This document shows positions 17,914-26,832 of a stretch of 64,000 nt of DNA, piece by piece. How positions within the stretch are numbered: the first letter of the stretch is position 1; the number at the start of each line of letters is the position of its first letter. The notes under the pieces are model-generated. The model saw only the letters and a program-made list of their open reading frames with translations. It had not been told where the DNA came from and searched no databases. Location: NCBI RefSeq assembly GCF_021028955.1, contig NZ_JAIWPE010000058.1, positions 1-64,000 of the forward strand, written 5' to 3'. The stretch comes from Salipaludibacillus sp. CUR1. Lineage in GTDB: Bacteria > Bacillota > Bacilli > Bacillales > Salisediminibacteriaceae. The position numbers were made by a program, and so were the translations under genes.

Positions 17914-17986
17914 TTCCGTGAGAAGTCTGCAAGCCGCTTCGAGCTTTGCTCTGCAGGGTCTTGCCTGACTTTCTTTATCACGGGAA
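17914..17986. other. intergenic inverted-repeat structure
   Basis: Outer arms TTCCGTGA (17914-17921) and TCACGGGAA (17978-17986), with inner CTGCA (17927) / TGCAG (17952). It lies between convergent malP and the pucR-type gene. No protein signal. Confidence 0.35.
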
Positions 17987-18058
17987 AAGAGCATTGCTTC
18001 AGTGCCTATTCACCAATTTGCATTTACAAAAAAGGATAGATTGTCGTTTATGAATCAG

Positions 18059-19705
18059 CTACTTTGTTTTCGTTAATTCAGAAAACTTAAAGGCTACGAT
18101 CGCTAGATGAAGGTTAAATCGAGAGTCGGCTGATTGCAGGTTTAAGCCGGTTTTCTTCTCTATTTGCGCCAGACGGTATTTTAAAGTGTGCCGATGGATG
18201 AATAAACTTGAAGCGGTTTGCTGCAGATGACAGTTATTAGCCAGGTAGCCTTCAAGTGTTTTAATGAGATCTTTTCTCTCACGGCCTGGAGTAATCAGCT
18301 CACCCAGATATTTTTTATAATATTCCTCCAAAGAAACCCCCGAATTTTCCATCTGAATGAGCACCTGATAGAAACCTAAATCATCATAGTGAACGACTGA
18401 AGAGTGGTTTAACAGAAGATCGGAATAATATACCGCATTTTCAGCTTCCCGTGCACTCTCTGAAAAAGATGCCAGATTTAAATAAGTTTTTCCAACTCCT
18501 ATTTTCAAAGGCTCCGATGAGTATCCGCTCCATTTGGCCTGTAAATCCTCCAAATAAGTAAGGAAGAGAGCCTTCTCTTCCGCCTCGTCTTTTGTGAAAG
18601 ACTCCACCAAAGCATATAATTCATTCATTTTAGGAAGCAGGATAATTTGTCTGCCAGAAGCATGCAAAGCCTGGCTTGCATAGTAATAAAGGCGGGTCCC
18701 GGTTTGGGAGCTGAGCGATTTGTCAAACGTCTGGAAAGGGACTTTCACATATACGGCAAAATGGGGGAGTGTTAAGTCATAGCCAAGCCGTTCACCTCTT
18801 TTTAAAGTTTCCATGTAGTGAAGATGCTCTTTATGCAGTATTTCTTCTACAAACTCCCCTTGTATCCTCACTTTTGTTTCATCGACCGCGTATTTTTTAA
18901 CCATTTCAATTCCTATTAATGTAGCGATATGATTTGAAATCACAGCATCCATTTCCGACCAGTCTTTAAAATGGTGAACGGATAACAGGTATCCGTATAT
19001 GACTGTTTCAGATTTAATTGTTGAAAAGGTGCAAATATAGTCTCCGATGTGGAAAGGTTTTTTATCTGTTTCCATATTTTCAATGAGGCTTTTTATGGCA
19101 ACAGATTCTTTACCTGCAGTTAGATTATCGGTTTTTACAGAAAAGTCATGAGCCTCTTTCTTAACGAAAGCTGATATTTCTAATGACTCATTGAAAACAT
19201 ATATACTTGCCCTGGTCAACGGGCTGATTTTTTTGAGTGTATTTGGAAGGCCATCCAGATTAAAAGCAAGTTTCGTCATTTCCTGATGGACAAGCAGGGA
19301 ATTTTCAAGAAGCCGGGTCTGCTTGTTAACAATTTGCTCAAGAACTCCTTTTGTTAAAGCAGAAAAGTTAACCTTTGGAGGAATGTGAAGGAGCGGAAGC
19401 TGATGTGCAGCAGCTTCATCAATAAACCTTACCGGAATATCATTTATATAAAACCCGCTGCAAATAGCTATCCCTGCCAGTTTTTCGGACCTGATTAATT
19501 CGAGGAAGCGCTGCTGGGAAGACTCATTATCCTCAAGGCCGAATCCCGTTGTGATAATCAATTCGCCTTCTTGAAAACGGGTGATATCCTCAATAATTTC
19601 TATCGTAGTAACCCATTTAATTGAACGATCAAGCCCTTCCTGCCCAGCAAGTAATTTCGTTCCTCTAAAAGCAGGAAGTTCTAAAGCTTCATGAACTGTC
19701 AGCAT
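18059..19705 (-). CDS. PucR-family transcriptional regulator
   Basis: A 548-residue regulator. The N-terminal PucR domain (about residues 5-125: LTVHEALELPAFRGTKLLAG ... EGELIITTGFGL ... IAICSGFY) is followed by a GGDEF-like CdaR middle region and a C-terminal helix-turn-helix (LANNCHLQQTASSLFIHRHTLKYRLAQIEKKTGL, about 495-530). Such proteins activate purine, amino-acid or polyamine catabolism in response to substrate. It is divergent from the transaminase-to-aldehyde-dehydrogenase operon with a 189-bp shared gap, so it is the likely regulator. The effector (lysine, beta-lysine, an acetylated intermediate or GABA) is unknown. Confidence 0.85.
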   Translation of the reverse strand: MLTVHEALELPAFRGTKLLAGQEGLDRSIKWVTTIEIIEDITRFQEGELIITTGFGLEDNESSQQRFLELIRSEKLAGIAICSGFYINDIPVRFIDEAAAHQLPLLHIPPKVNFSALTKGVLEQIVNKQTRLLENSLLVHQEMTKLAFNLDGLPNTLKKISPLTRASIYVFNESLEISAFVKKEAHDFSVKTDNLTAGKESVAIKSLIENMETDKKPFHIGDYICTFSTIKSETVIYGYLLSVHHFKDWSEMDAVISNHIATLIGIEMVKKYAVDETKVRIQGEFVEEILHKEHLHYMETLKRGERLGYDLTLPHFAVYVKVPFQTFDKSLSSQTGTRLYYYASQALHASGRQIILLPKMNELYALVESFTKDEAEEKALFLTYLEDLQAKWSGYSSEPLKIGVGKTYLNLASFSESAREAENAVYYSDLLLNHSSVVHYDDLGFYQVLIQMENSGVSLEEYYKKYLGELITPGRERKDLIKTLEGYLANNCHLQQTASSLFIHRHTLKYRLAQIEKKTGLNLQSADSRFNLHLAIVAFKFSELTKTK

Positions 19706-19894
19706 AATTCCATCCCTCCCGGCTCCAGGTTGTCTTTATACACGATGTATAAAAAAACCGGTCATTTTTGTGTTAGTTGAGCGAATAGTCAGACTTTTAT
19801 ATCTAGAATACACTATTATTAAACAATATTAAATATGTGTATACAGGGATTATCGATGATTAGTCTCTTAACGGTTTACAGAGAGGAGGAAAGT

Positions 19895-21253
19895 ATGAAA
19901 AGTCATCTGATTAAACCATTTCTTGATGAAAGTTACCCGGTAGCCGATTACGGCCAAGGGATTTATTTGTATGACAAGACAGGAAAAAAATATATCGATG
20001 GTTCGTCTGGTGCGGTAACAGCAAATATTGGGCACGGTGTTCCGGAGATTGCCGATGCAATGAAAAAACAGGCTGAGAAAGTATCTTTTGTCTACAGATC
20101 CCAATTTACAAGCGAGCCTGCAGAAAAACTGGCAAATAAGCTGAAAGACTGGGCACCGGGGGATGTAAACTGGACGTTTTTTGTAAACAGTGGATCTGAA
20201 GCGACTGAAACAGCACTTAAAGTGGCCATTCAATACTGGCAGGAAAAAGGTAAGCCATCGAAGATTAAAGTCCTCTCACGTTGGATGAGTTATCACGGCA
20301 TCACGCTTGGTTCATTATCCATGTCAGGGCATGTTGGAAGAAGAGCGCGATTTACCCCTTTACTTGAAGATTTTCCTTCTGTTGAACCGCCTTACTGCTT
20401 CAGGTGCCCATTTAAACAGACACACCCCCAATGCGGACTTATGTGTGCAGATGAATTAGAACGGGCAATTTTGAGAGAAGGTGCAGATCATATAGCTGCT
20501 TTTATTGCTGAACCTGTTATAGGCGCTTCTGGAGGTGCCATTGTTCCTCCTCCGGGATACTATGAACGAATAAAAAAGATTTGTGATAAATACGATGTAC
20601 TGTTCATAGCAGATGAAGTGATGACAGGGTTTGGGCGCACTGGAAAACGGTTCGCCATTGATCACTGGTCTGTGGTGCCTGACATTATTGCTGTAGGGAA
20701 GGGTTTAACCGGTGGTTACGCCCCGCTTGCTGCCACGATTATCAGTGATAAAGTTCTTGCCCCTGTAAGACAAGGATCGAAAATTATTATGAGCGGTCAT
20801 ACTTACAGTGCGAATCCGCAGGCTACTGCAGTAGGATTAGCTGTCCTTAACTATGTTGAGACCTATAATCTTACAAAACAGGCTGAAAAAACAGGCAACA
20901 TGTTAATGAGCCGGCTAAAGAATCTTAAACGACATTATCCGATAATTGGAGATGTGAGAGGAAAGGGGTTGCTGACAGGAATCGAGTTCATTTCCAATGT
21001 GTTTAACCATATGCCTTTTTCGTCAGAAGTAAGTGTTTCAAAGAAAATAATCAGTAGATGCATGGATAAAGGACTACTTGTTTATCCCGCCTCGGCAGGG
21101 ATCGAAGGGAAAGCAGGTGATGCTGTCCTTATTGCACCTCCCCTTACGATTGTTGAGGAGGAAATTAATGACCTGGTTGCTATTTTTGAAGAATCAGTAA
21201 AGGAAGTTCAATCTGACCTTCAGATTCAAGGGTACTTTAATACTGTTATATGA
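19895..21253 (+). CDS. class III aminotransferase, YodT-like (probable N6-acetyl-beta-lysine transaminase)
   Basis: PLP-dependent fold-type I transaminase of 452 residues. PLP-site features are NSGSEATETALKVA (phosphate loop), MSYHGITLGSLSMSGH, the cofactor Asp in LFIADEVMTGFGRTG and the Schiff-base lysine in VGKGLTGGYAPLAA. It has the YodT-type cysteine-rich insert YCFRCPFKQTHPQCGLMC. ATG at 19895 has GAGGAGG just upstream. It is the first gene of a tightly packed operon resembling B. subtilis yodTSRQ. In the acetylated beta-lysine route it would form 3-keto-6-acetamidohexanoate (EC 2.6.1.65). Substrate is inferred from context, not from residues. Similarity to BioA reflects the family, but no biotin genes are present. 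Confidence 0.82.
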   Translation: MKSHLIKPFLDESYPVADYGQGIYLYDKTGKKYIDGSSGAVTANIGHGVPEIADAMKKQAEKVSFVYRSQFTSEPAEKLANKLKDWAPGDVNWTFFVNSGSEATETALKVAIQYWQEKGKPSKIKVLSRWMSYHGITLGSLSMSGHVGRRARFTPLLEDFPSVEPPYCFRCPFKQTHPQCGLMCADELERAILREGADHIAAFIAEPVIGASGGAIVPPPGYYERIKKICDKYDVLFIADEVMTGFGRTGKRFAIDHWSVVPDIIAVGKGLTGGYAPLAATIISDKVLAPVRQGSKIIMSGHTYSANPQATAVGLAVLNYVETYNLTKQAEKTGNMLMSRLKNLKRHYPIIGDVRGKGLLTGIEFISNVFNHMPFSSEVSVSKKIISRCMDKGLLVYPASAGIEGKAGDAVLIAPPLTIVEEEINDLVAIFEESVKEVQSDLQIQGYFNTVI

Positions 21254-21266
21254 AAGGAGCTGCAGA

Positions 21267-21974
21267 ATGAAGCCGAATCTCCAGCAAATAGACAAACAGG
21301 TGACTATCAGGGAAGTAAAACATTATTTTAAAGACGGCATGACTTTGATGACCGGGGGATTTGGAGGAGTGGGCAACCCGCCTGGTCTGATTAAGGCGAT
21401 ATTAGATCTTAATATTAAAGATATAACCCTCATCTGTAATGATGCAGGTTTTCCTCATATCGGCGTTGGCCAGCTTGTAACTGCCGAAAAAGTCTCTGTC
21501 TTATATGCCAGCCATATAGGTTCTAATCCTAATGCAGGCAGCCAAATGACAGATGGTACCTTAACGGTCAATTTTTTCCCTCAGGGCACGCTTGCCGAAA
21601 AAATCAGAGCAGGAGGAGTAGGTTTAGGCGGGGTTCTGGTGGATGTAGGGGAGGGGAACCCCATAGTGGAAAAAGGGAAGAAGAAAGTTGAGATAAATAA
21701 CAAATCCTATTTTGCAGAGGCCTCACTGACCGCAGATGTATCGATTGTTTACGCGAAAAAAGCCGATTCTTTCGGAAACCTTGTTTTTGATACGAGTGCT
21801 AGGAATACCAATCCCTTAGTGGCAATGGCTGGTGATATTACTATCGCAGAGGTCGATGAAATCGTGCCATATGGAGAGTTAGATCCGGAAGAAATCATCA
21901 CGCCGGGGGCGTTCGTAGACTTCATAGTCCAGAGCAAAGGAGTTGACTGGAAATGGGCATGGGAAAAGACATAA
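21267..21974 (+). CDS. yodS: 3-oxoacid CoA-transferase-type subunit A (YodS-like)
   Basis: Alpha subunit (235 residues) of a family I CoA-transferase. Features are the N-terminal MTLMTGGFGGVGNPPGLIKA (CoA-binding GxGG region), DITLICNDAG, QMTDGTLTVNFFPQGTLAEKIRAGG, and ADSFGNLVFDTSARNTNP. It starts 13 bp after the YodT-like gene with AAAGGAG upstream, and its stop overlaps the start of subunit B by 22 bp, so the two are translationally linked. In context it would load CoA on a beta-keto acid from acetylated beta-lysine; acetoacetate-type CoA-transferases are the nearest well-known relatives. Confidence 0.85.
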   Translation: MKPNLQQIDKQVTIREVKHYFKDGMTLMTGGFGGVGNPPGLIKAILDLNIKDITLICNDAGFPHIGVGQLVTAEKVSVLYASHIGSNPNAGSQMTDGTLTVNFFPQGTLAEKIRAGGVGLGGVLVDVGEGNPIVEKGKKKVEINNKSYFAEASLTADVSIVYAKKADSFGNLVFDTSARNTNPLVAMAGDITIAEVDEIVPYGELDPEEIITPGAFVDFIVQSKGVDWKWAWEKT

Positions 21975-22621
21975 GGCATAAAATTGCAGCGAGAGCAGCC
22001 AAAGAAATAAAGCCAGGGATGATCGTCAATTTAGGTATAGGGATTCCAACACTTGTGGCTGATTATACAGAGGATTTGCCCGTCATGTTCCACGCGGAAA
22101 ACGGCATTCTTGGAACTGGGCCCTCCCCTTCAGAAGGCAAAGAAAATCCCCATTTATGTAACGCTGGAGGATTTCCAGTTACCACTATTCCAGGAGGTTC
22201 TTATTTTGACAGCGCCACAGCCTTTGCAATTGTTAGAAGAGGACTCCTTGATCTTACCATCATGGGAGCTCTGGAAGTGAGCGAAAGAGGGGACCTGGCG
22301 AACTGGATCGTACCGGGAAAAAGAGTTCCGGGAATGGGCGGGGCATTGGAACTTGCCCAAAAAGCAAGGAAAGTCATGATATTAATGAATCACGTCAGTA
22401 AAGACGGACGGCCAAAAATAGTTAAGGAATGTTCTCTTCCTTTAACAGCGGCACAATGTGTTAACCAGATTATTACGGACATGGCTGTCATATCAGTGGA
22501 GAAAGAGGGACTTGTACTTGATGAGGTGTTTGAGCCATATACAGTTGAAAAAGTCAAAGAATGTACTGGCGCGCCTTTTGTTCGAATAAATACTGGACTG
22601 AAAGAAGGTGAGCGACTTTGA
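21953..22621 (+). CDS. yodR: 3-oxoacid CoA-transferase-type subunit B (YodR-like)
   Basis: Beta subunit (222 residues). The catalytic glutamate lies in the family signature HAENGILGTGPSP, preceded by VNLGIGIPTLVADY and followed by GGSYFDSATAFAIVRRG and WIVPGKRVPGMGGALELA. It overlaps subunit A by 22 bp, and its TGA overlaps the TTG of the next gene (TTGA). It forms the active heterodimer with the YodS-like subunit. The substrate is proposed from neighbours. Confidence 0.86.
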   Translation: MGMGKDIRHKIAARAAKEIKPGMIVNLGIGIPTLVADYTEDLPVMFHAENGILGTGPSPSEGKENPHLCNAGGFPVTTIPGGSYFDSATAFAIVRRGLLDLTIMGALEVSERGDLANWIVPGKRVPGMGGALELAQKARKVMILMNHVSKDGRPKIVKECSLPLTAAQCVNQIITDMAVISVEKEGLVLDEVFEPYTVEKVKECTGAPFVRINTGLKEGERL

Positions 22622-23919
22622 TTAAGAAGCCGGCAGCAACACATAAGGCCATCAGGCAATGGATGGCTGACCATGAAAAACAATTGCTCTCGATGCTTCA
22701 GCAGATGATCCAGGAGCCGTCTGTCCAGATGAATGAAAGCGGAATCCAGCATAAAACAGTACGTTGGCTTGAAGAGCTTGATTTCACAGTGGAGATGTGG
22801 GAACCAGGAGGAGAGGAATTGTTTAATCATCATGCTTTCCTTTCCCGCAGGGAGCACTTCAAAGGGAGTCCCAATGTAGTTGGGGTTCGAAAAGGAGAAG
22901 GGAAAGGGAAATCTATTCTGCTTAACGGACATATTGATGTTGTCCCGGAAGGAAATTTGTCTGACTGGGCAGAAGACCCATATGCCGGACTGGTTAAAGA
23001 CGGGAAAATATACGGCAGGGGAGCAACAGATATGAAAGGCGGTAATGCAGCTATGCTTTTCGCCCTCCAGGCTATTTCCTCACTCAAAATCCCGATAAAA
23101 GGCGATGTCATTTTTCACAGCGTCATAGAAGAAGAGAGCGGAGGAGCGGGAACGCTGGCTGCTATTTTAAGAGGATACACCGCAGATGCCGCACTCATTC
23201 CAGAACCTACTAATATGAAAATTTTTCCAAAGCAACAGGGCTCAATGTGGTTCCGGCTAAAAGTAAAAGGTAAATCGGCACACGGGGGCACAAGCTATGA
23301 AGGGATAAATGCTATTTTAAAGGCCCAAAAGGTCATTCAGGCATTAGAAAGCCTGGAGAAGGTAAGGAATGACCGGGTGACTGATCCGCTTTTCGCTAAA
23401 GCACCAATTCCACTTCCGATAAATGTAGGAGTAATTGAAGGAGGGGAATGGCCATCTTCAGTTCCTGATTTAGTAAAAATAGAAGGACGCGTAGGAATTT
23501 CACCTGAAGAAACAGTGCAGGAAGCACAGGAAGAATTCACGAGGGCCATACGTGCTATGGAAGGTGAAGATAAGTGGTTCAAAGATCATCCTGTAGAAAT
23601 TGAATGGTTTGGGGCAAGGTGGCTGCCGGGATCGATAGATGTTAACCATCCTTTTATGGAAATTCTTACTGAACAATACAAGGGGATTACAGGTAAGAGT
23701 CCCGAAGTCGAAGCTGCCCCTTGGGGAACAGACGGAGGCATAATAACGGCTGTCGGTTCGACTCCTTCAGTTGTGTTCGGGCCTGGGATTACACGTATGG
23801 CTCACCAGGCTAATGAATACATTGAAATTGAAAAAGTACGGCAATGCGCTGAAGTAATCGCTTCTACAATTATTGAATGGTGTAATGTTGAAGAAAGAAA
23901 GGGGAGGTCACACACATGA
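22618..23919 (+). CDS. yodQ: M20-family deacylase (YodQ-like; probable 4-acetamidobutyryl-CoA/acetamidobutyrate deacetylase)
   Basis: ArgE/DapE/M20-type zinc amidohydrolase of 433 residues. Metal-site motifs: LLNGHIDVVPEG (His, Asp), GRGATDMKGGNAAML (bridging Asp), VIEEESGGAGTLAA (catalytic and ligand Glu) and FGPGITRMAHQANEYIE (C-terminal His). The dimerisation domain is at about residues 210-320. TTG at 22618 is chosen: AAGGTGA lies about 6 nt upstream and the codon overlaps the yodR stop. In the proposed pathway it removes the acetyl group to release 4-aminobutyrate (the activity of EC 3.5.1.51). The family alone would also allow acetylornithine or succinyl-diaminopimelate as substrate. 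Confidence 0.83.
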   Translation: MIKKPAATHKAIRQWMADHEKQLLSMLQQMIQEPSVQMNESGIQHKTVRWLEELDFTVEMWEPGGEELFNHHAFLSRREHFKGSPNVVGVRKGEGKGKSILLNGHIDVVPEGNLSDWAEDPYAGLVKDGKIYGRGATDMKGGNAAMLFALQAISSLKIPIKGDVIFHSVIEEESGGAGTLAAILRGYTADAALIPEPTNMKIFPKQQGSMWFRLKVKGKSAHGGTSYEGINAILKAQKVIQALESLEKVRNDRVTDPLFAKAPIPLPINVGVIEGGEWPSSVPDLVKIEGRVGISPEETVQEAQEEFTRAIRAMEGEDKWFKDHPVEIEWFGARWLPGSIDVNHPFMEILTEQYKGITGKSPEVEAAPWGTDGGIITAVGSTPSVVFGPGITRMAHQANEYIEIEKVRQCAEVIASTIIEWCNVEERKGRSHT

Positions 23920-25259
23920 CCAAAACTATAAAGTCTTATAAGATTCCGGGGCCAAAAGCTAATGAGATGTTAGAGCGGAGAAATGAGCATGTTCCGAGAG
24001 GGCCGTTCAATACAGCCTATACATTTGCCGATTCGGCAGAGGGTGCCCTCATAACAGATGTGGATGGCCAGAGCTTTATAGATTTTGCCGGAGCAATTGG
24101 CTCATTAAACGCGGGGCACTGTCCGCCTGGAGTGGTTCAGGCATTAAAAGACCAGGTGGAAAAATATTTGCATCCTTGCTTTCATGTGATGATGTATGAA
24201 CCGTACATCGAACTGGCAGAAAATTTAAACCGGGTTACCCCAGGAGAGCACCACAAAAAAACTTTCTTTTTAAACAGCGGTGCTGAAGCGGTAGAAAACG
24301 CTATAAAAATTGCAAGAAAGTATACAGGCAGAAAAGCAATTTTATCCTTCGAAAGAGGATTTCACGGAAGAACCTATATGGCCATGTCTTTGACCAGCAA
24401 AGTTAAACCGTACAAGTATCAGTTCGGGCCATTTGTAGCTGATACGTATAAAATGAGTTACCCTTATTACTACCGGAAACCTGAAGGGATGACAAATGAA
24501 GACGTGGATCAGGAGTGTATTACCCGCTTAAAGAATTTCTTTCTGTCAGAAGTATCGGCTGAAGAAACGGCTGCTGTTATTATGGAACCTGTCCAGGGTG
24601 AAGGTGGATTTGTAGTGCCGAGTAAAGAATTTGTTAAACAAGTAAAGGAAATTTGTGAAGAGCATGGAATCTTATTTATAGCAGACGAAGTTCAGTCGGG
24701 CTTCGGAAGAACAGGTAAATTGTTCGCGGTTGAGCACTTTGGCATTATCCCTGATATCATGACAATGTCTAAATCTATTGCAGCCGGCCTGCCGATAAGT
24801 GCTGTCACTGGAAGAGCCGAAATTATGGATGCACCAGGGCCGGGTGAAATAGGGGGTACGTACGGAGGAAGCCCTCTTGGTTGTGTGGCAGCTAACGAAG
24901 TAATAAAGATGATGATCGAAGAAAAGCTTCCAGCCCGGGCCGTTGAGATAGGGCAGAAGGTAGAGGCAGCCTTTTCAGCTTTTCAGGACGACTATGAAGA
25001 AATTGGCGATGTACGTGGGTTAGGGGCTATGATGGCAATGGAGCTTGTGAAAGACAGGCAGACGAAAGAGCCTGATAAGGAGCTTACACAGACGATAATC
25101 AGGGAATGTATCAGCAACGGATTAATTATAATGGGATCCGGTCTCTATGGAAACGTCTTAAGAATTTTATCTCCTTTAGTTATTAGTGAAGAACAACTGG
25201 AAGAAGGACTGGAAATAATGAGATCGGTCATGGACCGGCATTGTAAAAAAAGAAAGTGA
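23916..25259 (+). CDS. gabT: class III aminotransferase, probable 4-aminobutyrate transaminase
   Basis: Second fold-type I transaminase of the operon, 447 residues. Features are NSGAEAVENAIKIARKYTGR, SFERGFHGRTYMAMSLTSK, the cofactor Asp region LFIADEVQSGFGRTG, the lysine in TMSKSIAAGLPISA, and GTYGGSPLGCVAA. The long PYKYQFGPF segment and overall pattern resemble GabT rather than the YodT-like paralogue 4 kb upstream. It overlaps yodQ by 4 bp (ATGA). It would convert GABA to succinate semialdehyde, which the next gene could oxidise. Other omega-amino acids remain possible. Confidence 0.82.
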   Translation: MTKTIKSYKIPGPKANEMLERRNEHVPRGPFNTAYTFADSAEGALITDVDGQSFIDFAGAIGSLNAGHCPPGVVQALKDQVEKYLHPCFHVMMYEPYIELAENLNRVTPGEHHKKTFFLNSGAEAVENAIKIARKYTGRKAILSFERGFHGRTYMAMSLTSKVKPYKYQFGPFVADTYKMSYPYYYRKPEGMTNEDVDQECITRLKNFFLSEVSAEETAAVIMEPVQGEGGFVVPSKEFVKQVKEICEEHGILFIADEVQSGFGRTGKLFAVEHFGIIPDIMTMSKSIAAGLPISAVTGRAEIMDAPGPGEIGGTYGGSPLGCVAANEVIKMMIEEKLPARAVEIGQKVEAAFSAFQDDYEEIGDVRGLGAMMAMELVKDRQTKEPDKELTQTIIRECISNGLIIMGSGLYGNVLRILSPLVISEEQLEEGLEIMRSVMDRHCKKRK

Positions 25260-25269
25260 GGGACAGTTT

Positions 25270-26700
25270 ATGAGAAAAAGCCTGTTCATTAATGGAGAAT
25301 GGGTTGGAGCAGCGAATGTTCAGGACCTATATTCTCCTTACAGCGGTGAAAAAATTGCAGAAATTCCTTTGGCAACCCTCCAGGAAGTGGATGCAGCCGT
25401 TCAAGCAGCGTACAACGCACGAAAGCAGCTGAAAAAAATGCCTGCCCATGAACGGGCGCAAATTCTGGAGAATGTGAGCAGGCTAATTGAAGAGAATCGT
25501 GAAGAATGTGCCAGGCTGATAGCTGTTGAGGCGGCTAAACCAATTCAGACCGCAAGAGGAGAAGTAGCCAGATCATTAATGACATACAAGTTTGCAAGTG
25601 AAGAAGCAAGAAGGCTTCCAAATGAAATGGTTAATATGGATGCCGCTCCCGGCGGAGAAAACCGTACGGCGTATGCTGTTAGAGAGCCTGCAGGAGTAGT
25701 GGCGGCTATTACACCGTTTAACTTTCCTATGAACCTTGTAGCGCACAAACTCGGTCCCGCTATAGCAAGCGGCTGTCCGGTCGTACTTAAGCCTGCATCC
25801 CAAACCCCTTTATCTGCATTCTTTATAGCTGAATTATTTGAGAAAGCAGGTCTTCCAAAGGGAGCCCTGAATGTGGTGACAGGAAAAGGAAGCGTAGTTG
25901 GCGAAGCTCTGGTAACAGATGACAGAGTAAAAGTAATTACTTTCACGGGCAGCCCGGAAGTCGGGATGTCAATTCGAAATAAAGCTGGCTTAAAAAAAGT
26001 CACGCTGGAACTTGGATCTAACTCCGCTGTTATTATTGATGAAGGGACAGATATTGAAGCTATTGCAGACAGGGTCGCCACAGGGGCGTTCACTTACCAG
26101 GGCCAGGTGTGTATTTCTGTCCAGCGGATTTTTGTGCATGAATCCTGTTACAAACAATTAACTAAAAAGATGAAAGAAAAAGCGCAAAGCATGGTTTTAG
26201 GTGATCCCCTTGATGAAGGGACGCACATTTCAGCTATGATCTCCCCTGAAGAAAAAGACCGGGTTTTGTCCTGGATTAACGAAGCTGCAGAGCAAGGGGC
26301 CAAAATTGTTACGGGCGGTGAGGAAAATAACGGGATGATTACTCCAGCGGTAATTGAAAATGTCGCCCCCTCCATGAAAGTTTCTTGTGAAGAAGTATTT
26401 GGGCCTGTGGTAACAATTTCACCTTTTAAAGAGTGGGAGGAAGCTATTGGTTTAGTAAACAATTCGGATTTCGGCCTTCAGGCAGGAGTGTATACTGAAA
26501 AGATTTCACATGCGTTTCACGCCTCGGAAGAACTGGAGGTAGGAGGCGTCATGATCAATGATTTCCCTACTTTCAGGGTGGATCATATGCCGTATGGAGG
26601 AATGAAAAAAAGCGGGTCCGGCAGAGAAGGTATTAAATACGCTATAGAAGAGATGACAGAAATAAAACTTGTTTCTTTCAATAATAGCTCTTTTAAATAA
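25270..26700 (+). CDS. NAD(P)-dependent aldehyde dehydrogenase, probable succinate-semialdehyde dehydrogenase
   Basis: ALDH-superfamily enzyme of 476 residues. It has the cofactor domain ITPFNFPMNLVAHKLGPAIASG and KPASQTP, the FTGSPEVG turn, the general base Glu in VTLELGSNSA, the catalytic Cys in YQGQVCISVQRIFV, EEVFGPVVTI and the C-terminal MPYGGMKKSGSGREG. It starts 10 bp after the GabT-like gene with GAGGG upstream and is the last gene of that run. Context favours succinate semialdehyde to succinate. The sequence also resembles phosphonoacetaldehyde and lactaldehyde-type dehydrogenases, so specificity is inferred. Confidence 0.83.
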   Translation: MRKSLFINGEWVGAANVQDLYSPYSGEKIAEIPLATLQEVDAAVQAAYNARKQLKKMPAHERAQILENVSRLIEENREECARLIAVEAAKPIQTARGEVARSLMTYKFASEEARRLPNEMVNMDAAPGGENRTAYAVREPAGVVAAITPFNFPMNLVAHKLGPAIASGCPVVLKPASQTPLSAFFIAELFEKAGLPKGALNVVTGKGSVVGEALVTDDRVKVITFTGSPEVGMSIRNKAGLKKVTLELGSNSAVIIDEGTDIEAIADRVATGAFTYQGQVCISVQRIFVHESCYKQLTKKMKEKAQSMVLGDPLDEGTHISAMISPEEKDRVLSWINEAAEQGAKIVTGGEENNGMITPAVIENVAPSMKVSCEEVFGPVVTISPFKEWEEAIGLVNNSDFGLQAGVYTEKISHAFHASEELEVGGVMINDFPTFRVDHMPYGGMKKSGSGREGIKYAIEEMTEIKLVSFNNSSFK

Positions 26701-26768
26701 GTGTATTGAAGTGTATCATACAAGACTGTTAGACATCAGGTTGCGGGGGAAAACTAAAATGTTAACAT

Positions 26769-26802
26769 CTGACAGGGAGGAAAGACTGTTCCTCCCTGTC
26801 AG
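26769..26802 (+). other. perfect 14-bp hairpin before ablB-like gene
   Basis: CTGACAGGGAGGAA / TTCCTCCCTGTCAG around a 6-nt loop, not followed by a T-run (AGAGAGAAGC follows). It lies between the aldehyde dehydrogenase stop and the next ribosome site, so it may be an mRNA processing or stability element or a leaky terminator. Confidence 0.6.
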
Positions 26803-26832
26803 AGAGAAGCATTAAAAGCGGGAGGATTGTTT

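Noticed and set aside
19895-21253. Biotin-synthesis aminotransferase (BioA)
   Set aside because: Family resemblance only; context is CoA-transferase, deacylase and GABA genes, with no bio genes.
26696-26724. sigma-E promoter (CATACAAG as -10) before ablB
   Set aside because: The -35 match is poor; B. subtilis precedent alone is not enough to call it.
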